64,000 nucleotides of DNA from Gnetum montanum (taxonomy: Eukaryota; Streptophyta; Gnetopsida; Gnetales; Gnetaceae): NCBI GenBank assembly GCA_015680685.1, contig MNCI01005909.1:185408-249407 (forward strand), given 5' to 3'. The translations under genes and the position numbers were made by a program. Below the pieces are notes generated by a model. It was given only the letters and a program-made list of their open reading frames with translations. It ran no database searches and was not told the DNA's origin. Each line of letters begins with the position of its first letter. Position 1 is the stretch's first letter. Shown piece by piece: positions 1 through 11,600 of this stretch.

Positions 1-1990
1 CCTCAAAAAGAGGTTTTTTCTTTCTTAACATTCATCCTTTTTTCATAGTTCCAAAGGTGCTCTCCAAAATCCCCTCCTTCCCTACTTCTACATCACTCCT
101 TATTTTCTTTTGGGATTTCTCAATGTTGTTAGACATAGAAGATCCAACCTCTACTTTTGTCTTTGAAGCCAATGCCAAAGGACTGCTACCTCTAATGCTA
201 TAGGCTAACTATGGACTTCCTAAGTGTTGGCACAATTAGGGCTTGAAGTCTATCTTTAAAGCAATGTCAACTTATTTCTCTCCTTCGTGGATAAAGAACA
301 TTATCATAGCTTTTATTAAACCATATTAGAAGCAAAAATTGAGCTACTTGTTCACTGTCTTCCTCTTGCCTTTTTTATCCTCTTGGGGTAGCATTTTCAT
401 CTTTTCCACTACCTCTTAATAGATAACTAGTGCCCAATTGGCTACTCTTCATTGGGTCATTGCTTCATGTAGCCCATCCAACCACCTTGGGACCAGCTTC
501 TATTTTGTTCCTATCTTATTACAAAAGAATCTCTCAACAAATAAAGGGAATAACTTCTTCAAGTCCTCATTAGTCCAATTGTGGACATTAATGGTGTTCT
601 CTTCTTTGACCAAATCATTCATCTATAACTGCCAATTCTACTAAATCCATCTTTGAATTGTTAATCTTTATTCCTTGCTATAGGAACCCTAATCAATATT
701 TTAGTCTAGTTAGATCCCAAGTGATAATCACTTGCTTTTTGTCTACACACATAACAAAAATTTATTTTTCTATTGAATAACTATTGATTAAACCTACACA
801 TTCTACTGTGCTAGGTTAGGGATGCTTTAAGCCTAAAGCACACAAAATTCCTACCCTATCGAACTTCCCAAAATATCTTACAACTTCTCCTTTAAAAAAC
901 CATTTTGAGCACTTTGCACCTTACTAGTGGATCTCATCTCAAACTCCTCCACTACTCCTGTGATGTTAATGAAGTTGGCATCATCAATGCTTATTTGAGC
1001 TGCAATAAAGCATGTTCATCATTAGCTAACTTTTACTTCAAAAATAACAATAAAAATATACAAAAATTAACTCCTACTTACCCTTTGGCCTTAGGATGAT
1101 CCTTGATCCCTTTGGTCACTCTACATTCTCTCCATGGACTTCATTCCATAGTGGATGAAGCCATTCTTCATTATTATACTTATTCTAGAAATTGTGTAGT
1201 CTCAACCCCTTGTATTATACAATGAAATGGGACATCACTTGATGTCTTTAGTTTCAGTGTCAAGAGAGATCCCGTAACAAGTTCTATAGAAATGACAAAT
1301 GATTAGGACTTTGCATGTCTTGATCATGGAATATGCATAACAAAGCTTTAAGGTTAGTTCATTTAGATAATAAAAGACTAACACCTCTTAAATTTTAAGC
1401 TTCTAACTCACCTCTCAATAAAAATTTGAGAGCTTGGTGGGTTGAACATTACTTGAAGATCCGAGTTTCCAATAATAATGTGCCATTGGTACTAAATTGT
1501 TGATGCTCTCTTTGCTTCCATAATTTGTCCGATCATTTCCTATAGACTAGGATGTTTTTGGAAAACTCCTCAATATCTAACAACAACTTGAAACTATCTA
1601 TGTGAGCTTAATAGAGAATCAAAGAAAAATTGTCTACAGAGCTCACATAATTACTTCTTTTCTTAGTTTGATCTAGATCACCATGTGGAAATGGGTGATA
1701 TAGAGCTTTAGAAATTCCATAGCTTCCTTCCTTATCCTAAGTTTGGATGATGTTAGCATGTTGTCATCAAACAAAGGCTTATTAAGGATTAGATCCACCT
1801 TTTTAGATTTGTTTTCTAGGAGTCTTCTTTCATCAACAAGGAAGAAGTACATAGGCTTAATCATGAGGAGCCTAGGTGTTGCGAAATCCTTGAAATAGAC
1901 AACCAATGGTTTTAACATCAAAAACATAGTCTCATGTTAAAAATTTAATTAAACATTAAAACATCTTTGGGTTACATCAGTCTCATGTCA
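1..1990 (-). pseudogene. Decayed antisense coding block upstream of Tat element F pol
   Basis: The minus strand shows stretches of protein-like sequence broken by stops: 1927-1673 (84 codons open, rich in Lys and Leu) and about 625-360, which starts MNDLVKEENTINVHNW and continues with charged, coiled-coil-like sequence down to about position 1. No catalytic motif is recognisable. The block lies antisense and 5' to a Tat-type reverse transcriptase, the same relative position as the spliced antisense gene in element A (15997-19589). I infer that it may be the decayed equivalent. The two are too diverged for a reliable alignment by eye. The alternative is an unrelated decayed gene. Confidence 0.3.
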
Positions 1991-3600
1991 AAACTTTCTT
2001 AAGTTTTCTATGTGATGCGTTGACCTCTAACCTACAACTTTGATGTTCTACATTGAAAATACAACTTTGATAGAGGACGTTACTCTTATGCTTCTAGTAC
2101 CTCAGTGTTTAGCAAAAACATCTATGTTGGAACTACTTTCTTTCACCGTACTACATAGAATAATTTTAACATTTCAGGTTGATACAAACTGACCTAGGAT
2201 GTCTAAATCAAAATCAGGCATTTGAGAAAAATATGTATGGCTTTAATGTTTAATGTTGATTTTCCTTGCCATAGAACGCTATTGTGTTTCTTATGTGATG
2301 TTTGTCAAAAATATCATGCACTTGCATTAAGACCTTTGATATTCCACATGAAAAAGGACTTTTGATGCATGACGTCATCTTATCCTTATTCAACACTTAA
2401 GCACTTAGTGAAGGCTCTATTGTGTTAAAAGCTTGAGTTTTATTCTTTATGAGGAAAAACCTCCAAAATCACATTTTCCTAAGATTTGCAAGAACAATAA
2501 TGAATTTGCTAATGAAAAATGTTGATTTCACTTCATCTTTGCTTCTAGCAAATTTAATCTACAACGATGTACAAATTACAAGATTCCTTGCCCTAACGAT
2601 GTCACTTATTAATACATTGTAGTAGCAATGTGAAATTCATGATTTCACTTAACTTCATCACAAAAATCTATTGCAAAACCTAGATTCTGATGCATTTTCT
2701 ATATATCATCAACATAAACTATAAAATGGATGCATGCATTCAATTTTTAGTGCCAGATTTGGAAATTGTAAAAAACCTTAAAACTCAAACTACACAACAA
2801 GATTCTTCATTCCCACCATAAAATTGAATCAAAAGCTCTAATCTAAGAGATAGAAATCATTCTAAACTATTACGCAACGTTAAATTCAAACTTAGCATGA
2901 CATCTAGCTAGAAAATCCTTCTAAAACTTTAAAATTCAATTATGGCTATAACAACAAAATCATAGGAATAGTGAAACAAGAAAGTTCTAATGAGGGTTTG
3001 GATAACATATATTTGAGCTTTGAGAGGGAGTGTGTAGGGATGAGGTAATTCTTTATTATTAGTGGATCCATCCTTGGTCCCCTAATTATTGCTTTTGGCA
3101 CTTATCATGCTATTCTTTAGATGTTTATTCTATTGTTGCTTTTTTTTTCTTGTGCATTGATTTAAAAATGTGCTTAATGCAAATGAGAGCTTCCATTTCT
3201 ATATTTTTTTTGTCATTGGTTTTATAGATAAGAAATGACATGTGCCTTAGGACTTTTAACATTCGCCGACTTTTGATGTTGGTTAGCTTAAATTTTGATG
3301 TTAAATCTTAGATATTAAATCTAACCCCTTGATTCTAGTCTAGGTAAACATGGATGCCTGTCTAGATTTTTGCTTCAACCTCTAATCTTAAGTCACCTTG
3401 CAAGCCATGTACATAGGACTTTAAATCTCTCTTTTCTTGATTTAATGTTAAAACCAGCTTTTCTTGTCGACGTTATAGAGGATCAATTTTTACCCTAGTA
3501 AGATCTTTCTTTCATTGATCAAGAACCTATTTTGACTAATAATCAATTGATCAATGTACCGGTACTAAGTTATAAGGATGAATAAATGAATTTTCAGCTT
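1991..3600. other. No recognisable gene; AT-rich decayed sequence
   Basis: Stops are frequent in all frames and no domain or clear repeat stands out. The stretch lies between the antisense block and the RT region of element F, so it is probably decayed internal sequence of that element, in the position of the PR-RT intron of element A. No splice acceptor could be assigned with confidence. Confidence 0.4.
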
Positions 3601-3639
3601 AGTACTCTTATTTCATAAGATCTTTAGGAGTTCAACCTA

Positions 3640-6600
3640 GAAACCTGACAAAAGCATTTGATTGCTTTCATGTGGGGATACAACGACATGCCCAGTCTAG
3701 ATCCTAAGCTCATTCAATACAACATTACCTTGAAAGAAGGTTCCAAACCTATTAAGTAAAAGGTTAGAAAAATTTTTCCTACCATAGCTCTTGCAATAAA
3801 AGAAGAAATTATGAAACTCTACAATGCTGGATTTATCTATCTTGTTGACTATCTTTACTAGGTTTCTAACATTGTTGTAATTCCCAAAAAGAATAGTGAT
3901 CTTTGCATATGCATTGACTTTTGAGACCTTAACAAGATCTCTCTTTAGGATGACTTTTCTTCATCTAACATTGATCAACTTATCAACTCTAGAGCTAGCT
4001 ATGCTCTTATATCCTTCATGGATGGGTTCTCTGGTTACAAAAAAATCTAGATAAATCTAGAGCATTAGTAGTACACCACATCCATGGCTTCTTGGGGAAC
4101 ATTTTGCTACATTAAAATGCCCTTTGAACTCAAGAATGCTAGAAGTACGTATTAATAAGCTATGAGTTTTATCTTCAATGACATAATATTCAAAATAGTT
4201 AATGATTACGTTGATGATTTGACCATTAAATCTACCTTAGCTATTGATCATGCTTTTGATTTAGACGAAGTTCTAACTTACTATGACAAGTTTAAGTTGT
4301 GTCTTAATCCCAAGAAATGAATTTTTGAGGTCCTCATGGACAAGATGTTGGGATACCTTATTTCTCAAGATGGTATAGCTATTGATCTTGATAAGGTTAA
4401 AGCTATTATAGATTTTGCACCTCCTAAAAACATCTGAGATATGTACTTTCTACAAGGTCATCTTTAGTTGATTTGTCATTTCATCTCCAACCTTACTAAT
4501 TGCCTTCATCCTTTAATTCATTTTCTTTGTAAATCCAATTCCTTCATTTGGGATGACGAGTGTTAAAAGGACTTTGATTCTATCGAAGAAGCCTTAACCA
4601 CTCTTCCCATTCTTTATCCTCCATAATTTGACCAACATTTTTGCCCCAACTTTCTAAATCCAATCATTCTATGTGTATCATGCTTTCTCAAAGGTAAGAA
4701 GATTGAGGTTATCTTCCTATATACTACATATCTCATCCTTAGATTGTGACACTAGATATTATGATATGGAAAAGTCTTCTCTAAGTCTTACTCAAAAAGT
4801 GAATACACTATCTTCTTAATGCTAAGGTTTTCCTTGAAGTCATTGCTAACAATCCTTCTGATAACCATCACTTAGCTCATTGGAAGAACTTTATCATTGA
4901 GTTTGACGTTTTTTTTCTATCTCAACACTTAATCAAAGATCAAGTTATAGTTGATCTTATTTCTTCCTCTAAAACAATCGATGTTGATCACAACTTGCAT
5001 ACTAACAATAGGGATTCAAATGCTATCATTTATTTTAATGGAGTACACATGTCATTTGGATCTAATGTTACTTATGTCCTTATCCTTTCCACTATGCAAG
5101 TTCTCTATCAAGCTTATAAGCTTGATTTCCCTTGCATCAACAAAGTATTTGAATACAAGGCTCTAATATTAGGTCTTTGCTAGCTTTGCAAAATCGAGTC
5201 TAAACTATTACTATTTATGGTGACTTTCATCTCATCATAAATCAAGTTAATAATGACTATGATTGCAAGGCTATCCACTTAGTTTCTTACCTAAAAATGG
5301 CTAAGAAACTTATCTTTTTCTTCTCTACTTATACTTTGAGCCACATCCCATGTTTTGAAAGCATGCTACTTGATGCATTAATAACCTTTGTCATTCATGG
5401 TGATCCTTACACTATGCTAGATAAACTTGTGTAATTAGTTTGCTTGATACTTATTGCATAGTTTCCTAACATATTAATAAGCACTATCAATATAGAAGAT
5501 GATAATTAGTAATATATCAATCTTCTTCATTACATTATAACTGGGGAAATTGCTAGTCATCTCATGCCTATTCAAAAGAATGCTTTGCATAAATATAATC
5601 AACATTTTTTTATTAGTGGCTCCTAATATCCTTTGTTAAGTTTATTCTATGCTTGTTCTTCTACATTATCTTAGTCATGTAGATTCTAAGATAGTTCTTG
5701 GTTAGGTTAACTGAAGAGTTTGTGATGGACACTTAGGTTTATGCTTCCTAGTTGCTTGCATTATTTTTTTTAGGCTATTGGTGGTCAACCTTAGCTAAAG
5801 ATGCTTATCACCTCATCAAAATATGTGACACTTGCTGAAGACATGGCTCTCTTGTCTACATTCCTTCACAAGAGCTTAACATGTTTTAGATTACATGGCC
5901 CTTTCAAAAATGGGTTTTATATCTTATTAGCCCTCATTCATCTATTTGGCATCAAATTATTCTAACTATTATAGAATACTTCACTAAGTGGGTAGAGTTT
6001 GTTCATTTACATTCTATTAGGTTATACTTCATCTACCATTTCATCCTTGACCACATAATAACGTGCTTTGATGTCCCTCTCCAAATTGTAGTTGACAATA
6101 GAGCTTAATTGAAAAGCAAGGAGATAGATGATTTTTATTTCATGTACCACATCACTTAATATTTTTCATCACCTTACTATTCTATGTCTAATGATCAGCC
6201 TGAGTCTACTAATAAAACTCTCATTTCCTTTCATTGTACTATGGTCAATAAAACCCAACATAATTGACACATATAGCTATTATATTCCCTATGGGTCTAT
6301 CCTAACACTTTCTGTATAGCTATTAGTCATACTTCATACTTTCTAACATATGTTTCTCAGGCAATCTTACTAGTTGAGGTTCATATCCCATCTCTCTACA
6401 TTGCTCTACATGATTGTTATTCAGATTAAGACAACAACAACATGTGATGCATTGAGTTAGATCTTCTCAAAGAATATCATTAAGCTACTCTTCAACACCT
6501 ACATGAATATCAAGTTGATATTTAGCATCACCACTCTAGACATGTTTAAGTCAGAGAGATTCACAAAGGTGATTTGGTTCTTCGCCATGTTTTGAATTCT

Positions 6601-6760
6601 AGAGATGTAAAGTTGTCTCCTAATTGGCAGGGTTATTTTCTAGTGGTTTAGTCTCTACAAAATGACACCTACATTCTATCTAATCTAAAGGAAATCAATC
6701 TTCAAACCCAATTAATATAAGCTTTCTCAAGCACTACCACACATAGTAAAGCTATTACAT
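3640..6760 (+). pseudogene. Decayed Tat-lineage Ty3/gypsy pol (RT, RNase H, aRNH, integrase), element F
   Basis: The plus strand reads as a pol polyprotein with dozens of stops. RT runs about 3690-4640 with the palm motif YVDDLTIKS near 4210 and the following thumb (LNPKK..., about 4300). RNase H-like sequence follows to about 4950. About 5020-5420 matches an archaeal-type RNase H (aRNH): NKVFEYKALILGL stands where intact copies have NNVAEYxxLxxGL. An extra aRNH marks the Tat lineage of plant Ty3/gypsy elements. Integrase follows: a GHLG zinc-finger remnant near 5730, core remnants around 5930-6330, and a C-terminal KLSPNWQGYFLV-like segment near 6610-6650. It shares domain order with element A at 21775-25262 but is far more diverged. 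No LTR was found for it in the window; its 3' end is cut at or before the LTR at 6957. Confidence 0.75.
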
Positions 6761-6956
6761 TGAATCTACTAATTATTCAAAATCAAACGAGTGTTTTTTA
6801 ATGGTAGTTTTCTTTTACAAGAATTTTCTACTATAATAGGATACATACTACATTAGGATAATAGGTTTGTTATAAACCTTATTTTTTATTTGCATAAAGT
6901 TAGGACTATTAATGATTCTCTATTCCTTTCCTAGTGACAAGAAACTATTGGTGGTT

Positions 6957-7795
6957 GATGAGCAGTGAGTAGTCCCTACACCCAACCATATGAATCACTA
7001 GTGTTCACTAAGTGATCATGTCGAATTTTGTAGCCTTTAGCTCTCTAAGTACACTGGGTCTAGGTAGTGAATCTAATGGATGTGATCATTGTCTTCTCAG
7101 TTTGACTTGTGAAGTGAAAAGGTATGGTTAAGTGTTACTAAGGCATATGATTTTTATGATTTTATCTTTTTCATTAATTTGCCTAAGTGTTGAAAATAAT
7201 ATAATTAAATGTTTAATTGATCTAATAACTAACTAGTATATTAACTAATCCTAACATAAGCATCTATTCCCATTTATCATACACATCCTAAACCATGTTG
7301 CAACATTACTGGGTTACTAAGGATTAAGCATTGCTAGGATTACCAAACGTTAGTGTATGCTCGAAATGGTTGTATTTATGTGCTTTAATTATTCAAATTT
7401 AATTAATTAATCATTAAATTAAATTTCTCAATTAATAATTGCATTTAAAGTAAACATTAAACTAATTCCAAATGCTGCAAGGTTTATGAAGAAAGCTTGT
7501 GTTTATTGTTGTTTACATTGAGATGCTCAAGTACATTAGTGCTTGAATAAAGATCTGTACACTTCTCACTCTTACTGTGGGTACTTAGAAAATATTCTAA
7601 CTTTCAAATGAACAAAATGCAAGAGCTTTGCTATGATACTAAATAATGGATGCCATAAATGTGGTTGGTGAGCACGTATTTATAGGAAAGACAAGACACT
7701 ATGTTGACAGGGTCACATCAATGCATGAAACCACACATTGATGAGATCGCATCGATGACATCCCATTGATACATCCTAAAGAAGATGCTTCATCA
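6957..7795 (-). repeat. 3' LTR of Athila-type element C (minus strand)
   Basis: In minus orientation this starts TGATGAAGCATC (7795) and ends TGCTCATCA (6957), giving TG...CA ends. A TATA box reads CCTATAAATACGTG on the minus strand near 7680. Upstream of it lies a tract of ATCGATG/ATTGATG-type short repeats. The same LTR family occurs at 37869-38848 (plus), 38849-39075 (fragment), 54863-55907 (solo, plus) and 57266-58131 (minus). A polypurine tract lies directly upstream, which identifies this copy as the 3' LTR. The left flank is GTGGT; the matching target duplication at the far end of C is lost. Confidence 0.8.
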
Positions 7796-7812
7796 TACCC
7801 CCATGATTGAAT
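7796..7812 (-). other. Polypurine tract of element C
   Basis: On the minus strand the bases just before the LTR start read CATGGGGGTA. The plus-strand element E has the related TTGTGAGGATA in the same position at about 37855-37868, with further shared sequence (GAGGATGAGTTTT...) about 35 bases upstream. This fits the plus-strand primer of LTR retrotransposons. Confidence 0.6.
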
Positions 7813-8045
7813 GAAAACTCATCCTCAAGTGAGCAAAAGGAGGAACAAGTTTCTTTACAAAAGTTTTGGAAGGTACGGGCTTATTAACTAACTACATATA
7901 CAAAAACTGACAGAAACAAACACTAAGTGTCCAAGTATATAGATTTACAATCATTATAAAAATTGGCATCATGACAATAAAATTGAACACCATGATAAAA
8001 ACTAATAGCACAACTCCTATGGCAGCTTATAGACAAGGAAGAAAA

Positions 8046-9754
8046 TCAAATGGTCATAGGTAGTGGAGGTTCCTGAGGTTTCAAAGGACCTTCACCTGCC
8101 TTTGGTGCATAGGGTTGTTGTGGTTGAGGCTGTCTAGTTGCAACTGCAACTTCTAGTGGAAGATGGAAAGCATCTAGTAATGCTTTCATCTTCTCCTCCT
8201 TACTCTTGGGATCATACATGGTCCACGCAACATTGCCAATGTGGGCCAATATAGGAACATCCCAAGGACAGGGCATTGTAGGGAATAGCTCCTTGATGTT
8301 GACAAACCAGGGATCGAATTGTTTGTGTTTAATGTTGAACACCTTGATCGCATTTCGTAGCTCCTAGTAGGCATTCATTATTTTGGCTAGGTTCTTCGCT
8401 ATTGATCTTTGATCTATGAAGTTTGCCTTGATAACCTTGAGTTCGACGTTGATTATTTCTAGCTTTTGTCTTGTTTCTTTATGGTACTTTGCCTTGTATA
8501 GAAGGTACAAGCTGGCCACTTGTTTCTCCAATTTTAACCTTGGCCTTCTAGTAGTCAGCATTACTGGGTTTGAGTAATGGAGGTTCGCAAGCTCCATGTA
8601 CTCCATTATCTCCTTGATTTGTAGCTCCTTGAGGTAGATTTTAGCTTTATTATACTCATTTAGTCCATCAAAGATGGGCTTCCATACATCACCTCCTTGT
8701 TGGAGTTGCTGGAGAGCCTCATTCACCTTTACCTTCACTAGTTGGATATGTTTTTCATTTATCTCCTTTTGCAAGCCAACCTAGTCCCTGTAATGGTTTT
8801 TGATCCTTTCGAATTTGAGGCCCTTGTTTTCTAGGAAATGATTTCAATTATTGACTTCTTGTGAAGGGCATGTACCTCCTCCATTGAGAGATTTTAATTT
8901 TTTGTAGCCAACCTCCTTAATTTAGTGTTCACCCTAGTAAGCTACTTCTGCTATTGTCAGATGAATTTTACAATTTTATCCTTCTACATCTCAACATTTT
9001 TCATTCAATGGTTCTCTTACATCAGCTTGACATTCTCTTGGAAAATCTCTAACAGGTCCTTTTGAATGTCATATACAGTGGCATCTACTAAGGACTGATT
9101 AAAGATTATTGACTCCTTCGCATACTCAACCTTCTGAAGTTTTGTCTAAAGTTGTTGAAAAGCATCATCTCATGCTACAGTCTAGCTGAGTATGATGGGA
9201 TGAACAAGGTGAGCTTTCAATTCTGCAACCTCAACAGCCAAATGTCGATTCTACTTTGTGGGTCCCTGAAGTTGGGCATTGGAAATGAGGACCTTGCCCC
9301 TAGCCTCAAGAAGCTCTGACTGGTTTGCTGAAATGGTTTTTGAGATATCAAAGCTATTAAGAATCGATTGCCCAGTTCCTACTGGTTGGTCCAACAACTC
9401 CTCGTGATAAGCTATACTAAAATTTTCACTTCTTGCTCCTATGGACACTTGCATGTCTTTGAGTGTAGCAACATCTAATATAGATGTTGCAGGGGAATTG
9501 AGTGCATTAGGCACTCTATTAGTGACCAGCTCTACCATTATTTCTTATCCTCTATGGTACATCACTAGAATAGTTTCCCCCTTACCCTCCTCCAAGCAGA
9601 TCAAAAAGGTAGTAGCATTCCTAGAGATTTTTGGCAATTGTTGCTGTTGAGAGAGGGACATTGTTACTTCTTGGGTACTAGGATTCAATCTTGCACTTGC
9701 ATTCTTTGAGAAGAAAACATTGGTGTTGAACCCTCCATCTTGCTAATTGATCAT
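8046..9754 (-). pseudogene. Env-position ORF of Athila element C, C-terminal part
   Basis: The minus strand carries long open pieces (9754-9539 with stops, 9538-9251, 8774-8364, 8342-8046) that read as one protein with scattered stops and frameshifts. The middle is coiled-coil-like (repeats of Lys, Glu, Leu; LQQLQQGG; KLEKQVASLYLL). The end is rich in Pro and Gln, with QPQPQQPYAPK followed by a stop at 8046. It ends about 230 bases before the polypurine tract, so it is the last gene of the element, the position of the env-like ORF of Athila elements. No transmembrane segment or signal peptide is evident, so true envelope function is not supported. Its N-terminus is at 29475-29251, on the other side of the nested Tat insertion. 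The product is not recognised. Confidence 0.6.
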
Positions 9755-9759
9755 GTCAC
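9755..9759. other. Presumed target-site half (GTCAC) of the Tat insertion
   Basis: GTCAC directly precedes the TG of the Tat 5' LTR. Five-base duplications are usual for Ty3/gypsy elements, but the right partner cannot be confirmed: the right end of the insertion (29250) lies inside a truncated gag, not at an LTR end. The same five bases are the start of the GTCACGCTG motif scattered through the element, so chance is possible. Confidence 0.3.
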
Positions 9760-10764
9760 TGAAACACCACTAATTTCAGCCTAGCACTTTGAAATGGCAA
9801 TGGCTCAAGCCTTTTTTGAAGTTTTCGGGATAGAATTTGGCTAAGGCATTAAGCTCACACTCAGCCTGCCCAAGGTAGTTTGCTCACCCTCAACATGAAC
9901 AAACTCCAAGCAGTGTCAAAATCAAGTCAAAAGTGGAGGTCAACTACTCAAAGTTCAAAATTCTAGTGTTTAGAGTCTAGCGTAAAAATTGTAAGTTTTT
10001 TTAGGTCATGTTGCAGGTCACGCTGAGCGTGACCTACACCGTGACCTACCCAAAACCCAGCGTGACCTACCCAAAACCCAGCATGACCTACCCAAAACGG
10101 CTCCAAATCAGACACATTCAAAATCAAATTTCCAGATCCAGATCACACATGGGCAGGCAGCAGTTGCAAGCTTCAGAAACCAAAATTTGGTGTCAAAAGG
10201 TGAAGTTTTCTTCACTCATGCTAGAGGTCACGCTGGGCGTGGGTGCAGCATGAGTGCAGTGTCTGGACACTGGGCACGCTGACGCTAGATACACACTGGA
10301 GATCATGCTGGGCATGAGTGTAACGTAACCACAAATCAACTTACATTGAAGCTCAACTCGACTTTGAAGGCACATCAATTCATGTTGGAAGCGCTGGTCA
10401 AATAGAGATACCTCGAGTAGCCTCAAATCAACATCTCGACATCCTGCAGCACTCGATCCATGGTCAAGAGAGCTGGGTTGAATTTCTATCATTGTACATT
10501 TCATTGTAAATCTCCATTTGTGGGCATGTCAGGCACTTACAATTTAAATTAAATGTACTTTCATGGGCTCAAGTAACCCAAGAGTTGTAAAATGCAATGT
10601 ATCTGGTCAAGAATGTAGCTTGCCGACACACATCCAACTCTGACTGACACACATCCAACTCATGTACAACTATCCATTAGACATGTGTCATGAGATCTGC
10701 CTTCCTCTCATCTCCTGGCCATTGATTCTATTCTTGAATTCTGAACCCGAGTCCAGCCCAACCC

Positions 10765-10772
10765 TATAAATA
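10765..10772 (+). promoter_or_regulatory. LTR promoter TATA box (element A)
   Basis: CCCTATAAATACCC is conserved in the second LTR at 27818-27825, in the expected U3 position, followed in both by AATTCACATGAACCTGGGG at the likely start of transcription. Confidence 0.7.
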
Positions 10773-10991
10773 CCCTGTCAATTCACATGAACCTGGGGGG
10801 GGGGGCAATCAGAGACATTGACAATTCTAAGAACACATAACAAAACAATGATCCTTGGGTGCTTGGCATATTTGACTTCTGGTATCCAAGCACTTCATCA
10901 CATCATCACATCACATCACCCTGGGGCTCGGCGTTTGACCTGCCATCCACACGTGCAGCTATGCTTTGACCGGTGCACGTATTTTCTAAGC

Positions 10992-10997
10992 AATAAA
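10992..10997 (+). promoter_or_regulatory. LTR polyadenylation signal (element A)
   Basis: AATAAA lies about 200 bases after the presumed transcription start, with T-rich sequence downstream. The second LTR has the same signal at 28039-28044. Confidence 0.5.
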
Positions 10998-11342
10998 ATA
11001 CAGTTCCTTTTGCCAGCCATTATTCTGTTTACATTCTGTTTACTTTATTTTATGTTCAATTTACTTTCTGTGTATGCTTTGCTCACGATATCTGCACACG
11101 TTTCTGTTTACATTTCGTGCGCACTGTTCACATTTCGTTATGATAACCTTAGCGCAGACCATAGTTTACGCTCGAGGAAGTCCTTGGTTGATTTGTGTGT
11201 AGACCATCTAAGGCACTCTGCCTTTGTTCCCTTTTCTAGCTTGCCCTCAAGTGAAGGTAGGGTCGGCTGTGTCTACCTGACAATCTTTTGGTGTCTGTTT
11301 TCCTTCTAGCCTTACACCGACGATTTAGGGCAGTACAGGTTT

Positions 11343-11361
11343 TGGCGCTAGAAGGAGTGCC
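11343..11361 (+). other. Primer binding site of Tat element A
   Basis: TGGCGCTAGAAGGAGTGCC begins five bases after the LTR end, and TGGTGCTAGAAGGAGGGCC stands at the same place after the second LTR (28390). Plant LTR elements typically start minus-strand synthesis at a TGG... site here. The primer tRNA was not identified. Confidence 0.65.
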
Positions 11362-11600
11362 TGAACCACTTGTTGTTTGTTAAAACATTACTACTTGTCA
11401 AAACTTATCCATCTTGCCCCTTTTAGTCTCCCTGTCGTAGTTGGTCAAGCCGAACTTGCTCCTGTTGGTCACGCTGAGCTTGCTCTCTGTCATGCTATGG
11501 TTTGGTCAGTTTAGTCACGCTGTAGTTGTGTCACGCTAGTGACGCTGCAATTGCTTGTAATCTAACTCCACTCATCTAGCCTAGTTTGCCCACGTTCATT
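11362..11600 (+). repeat. Gag leader with GTCACGCTG-type repeats
   Basis: The leader holds repeated units built on 'TTGGTCACGCTGAGCTTGCTC' (about 11450-11490) and several TCACGCTG words to 11555. The copy after the second LTR (28480-28620) has more units, so this is a minisatellite of variable length. No gene is seen. Confidence 0.6.

Larger units (their letters stand above)
9760..11337 (+). repeat. 5' LTR of Tat element A
   Basis: This is a 1,578-base LTR beginning TGAAACACCACTAATTTC and ending CAGTACA. It matches 26855-28384 along its whole length with many substitutions. It contains a TATA box (TATAAATA, 10765-10772) about 30 bases before a G run (10797-10804), and an AATAAA polyadenylation signal at 10992-10997. 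U3 holds a perfect 19-base inverted repeat, GGTCACGCTGAGCGTGACC (10016-10034), and about three copies of a 21-base unit, GCGTGACCTACCCAAAACCCA (10038-10098). Open frames inside it (for example 10818-11309) are shadows. Confidence 0.92.

Noticed and set aside
438-1099. Plus-strand open frames of 64-68 codons near the window start
   Set aside because: They have no coding features and overlap a better minus-strand coding-like block.
10008-11309. Open frames inside the Tat LTR, including a hydrophobic one at 10818-11309
   Set aside because: They lie in LTR U3/R/U5 and have no recognisable domain; the equivalent frame in the second LTR (27865-28398) differs by substitutions typical of non-coding sequence.
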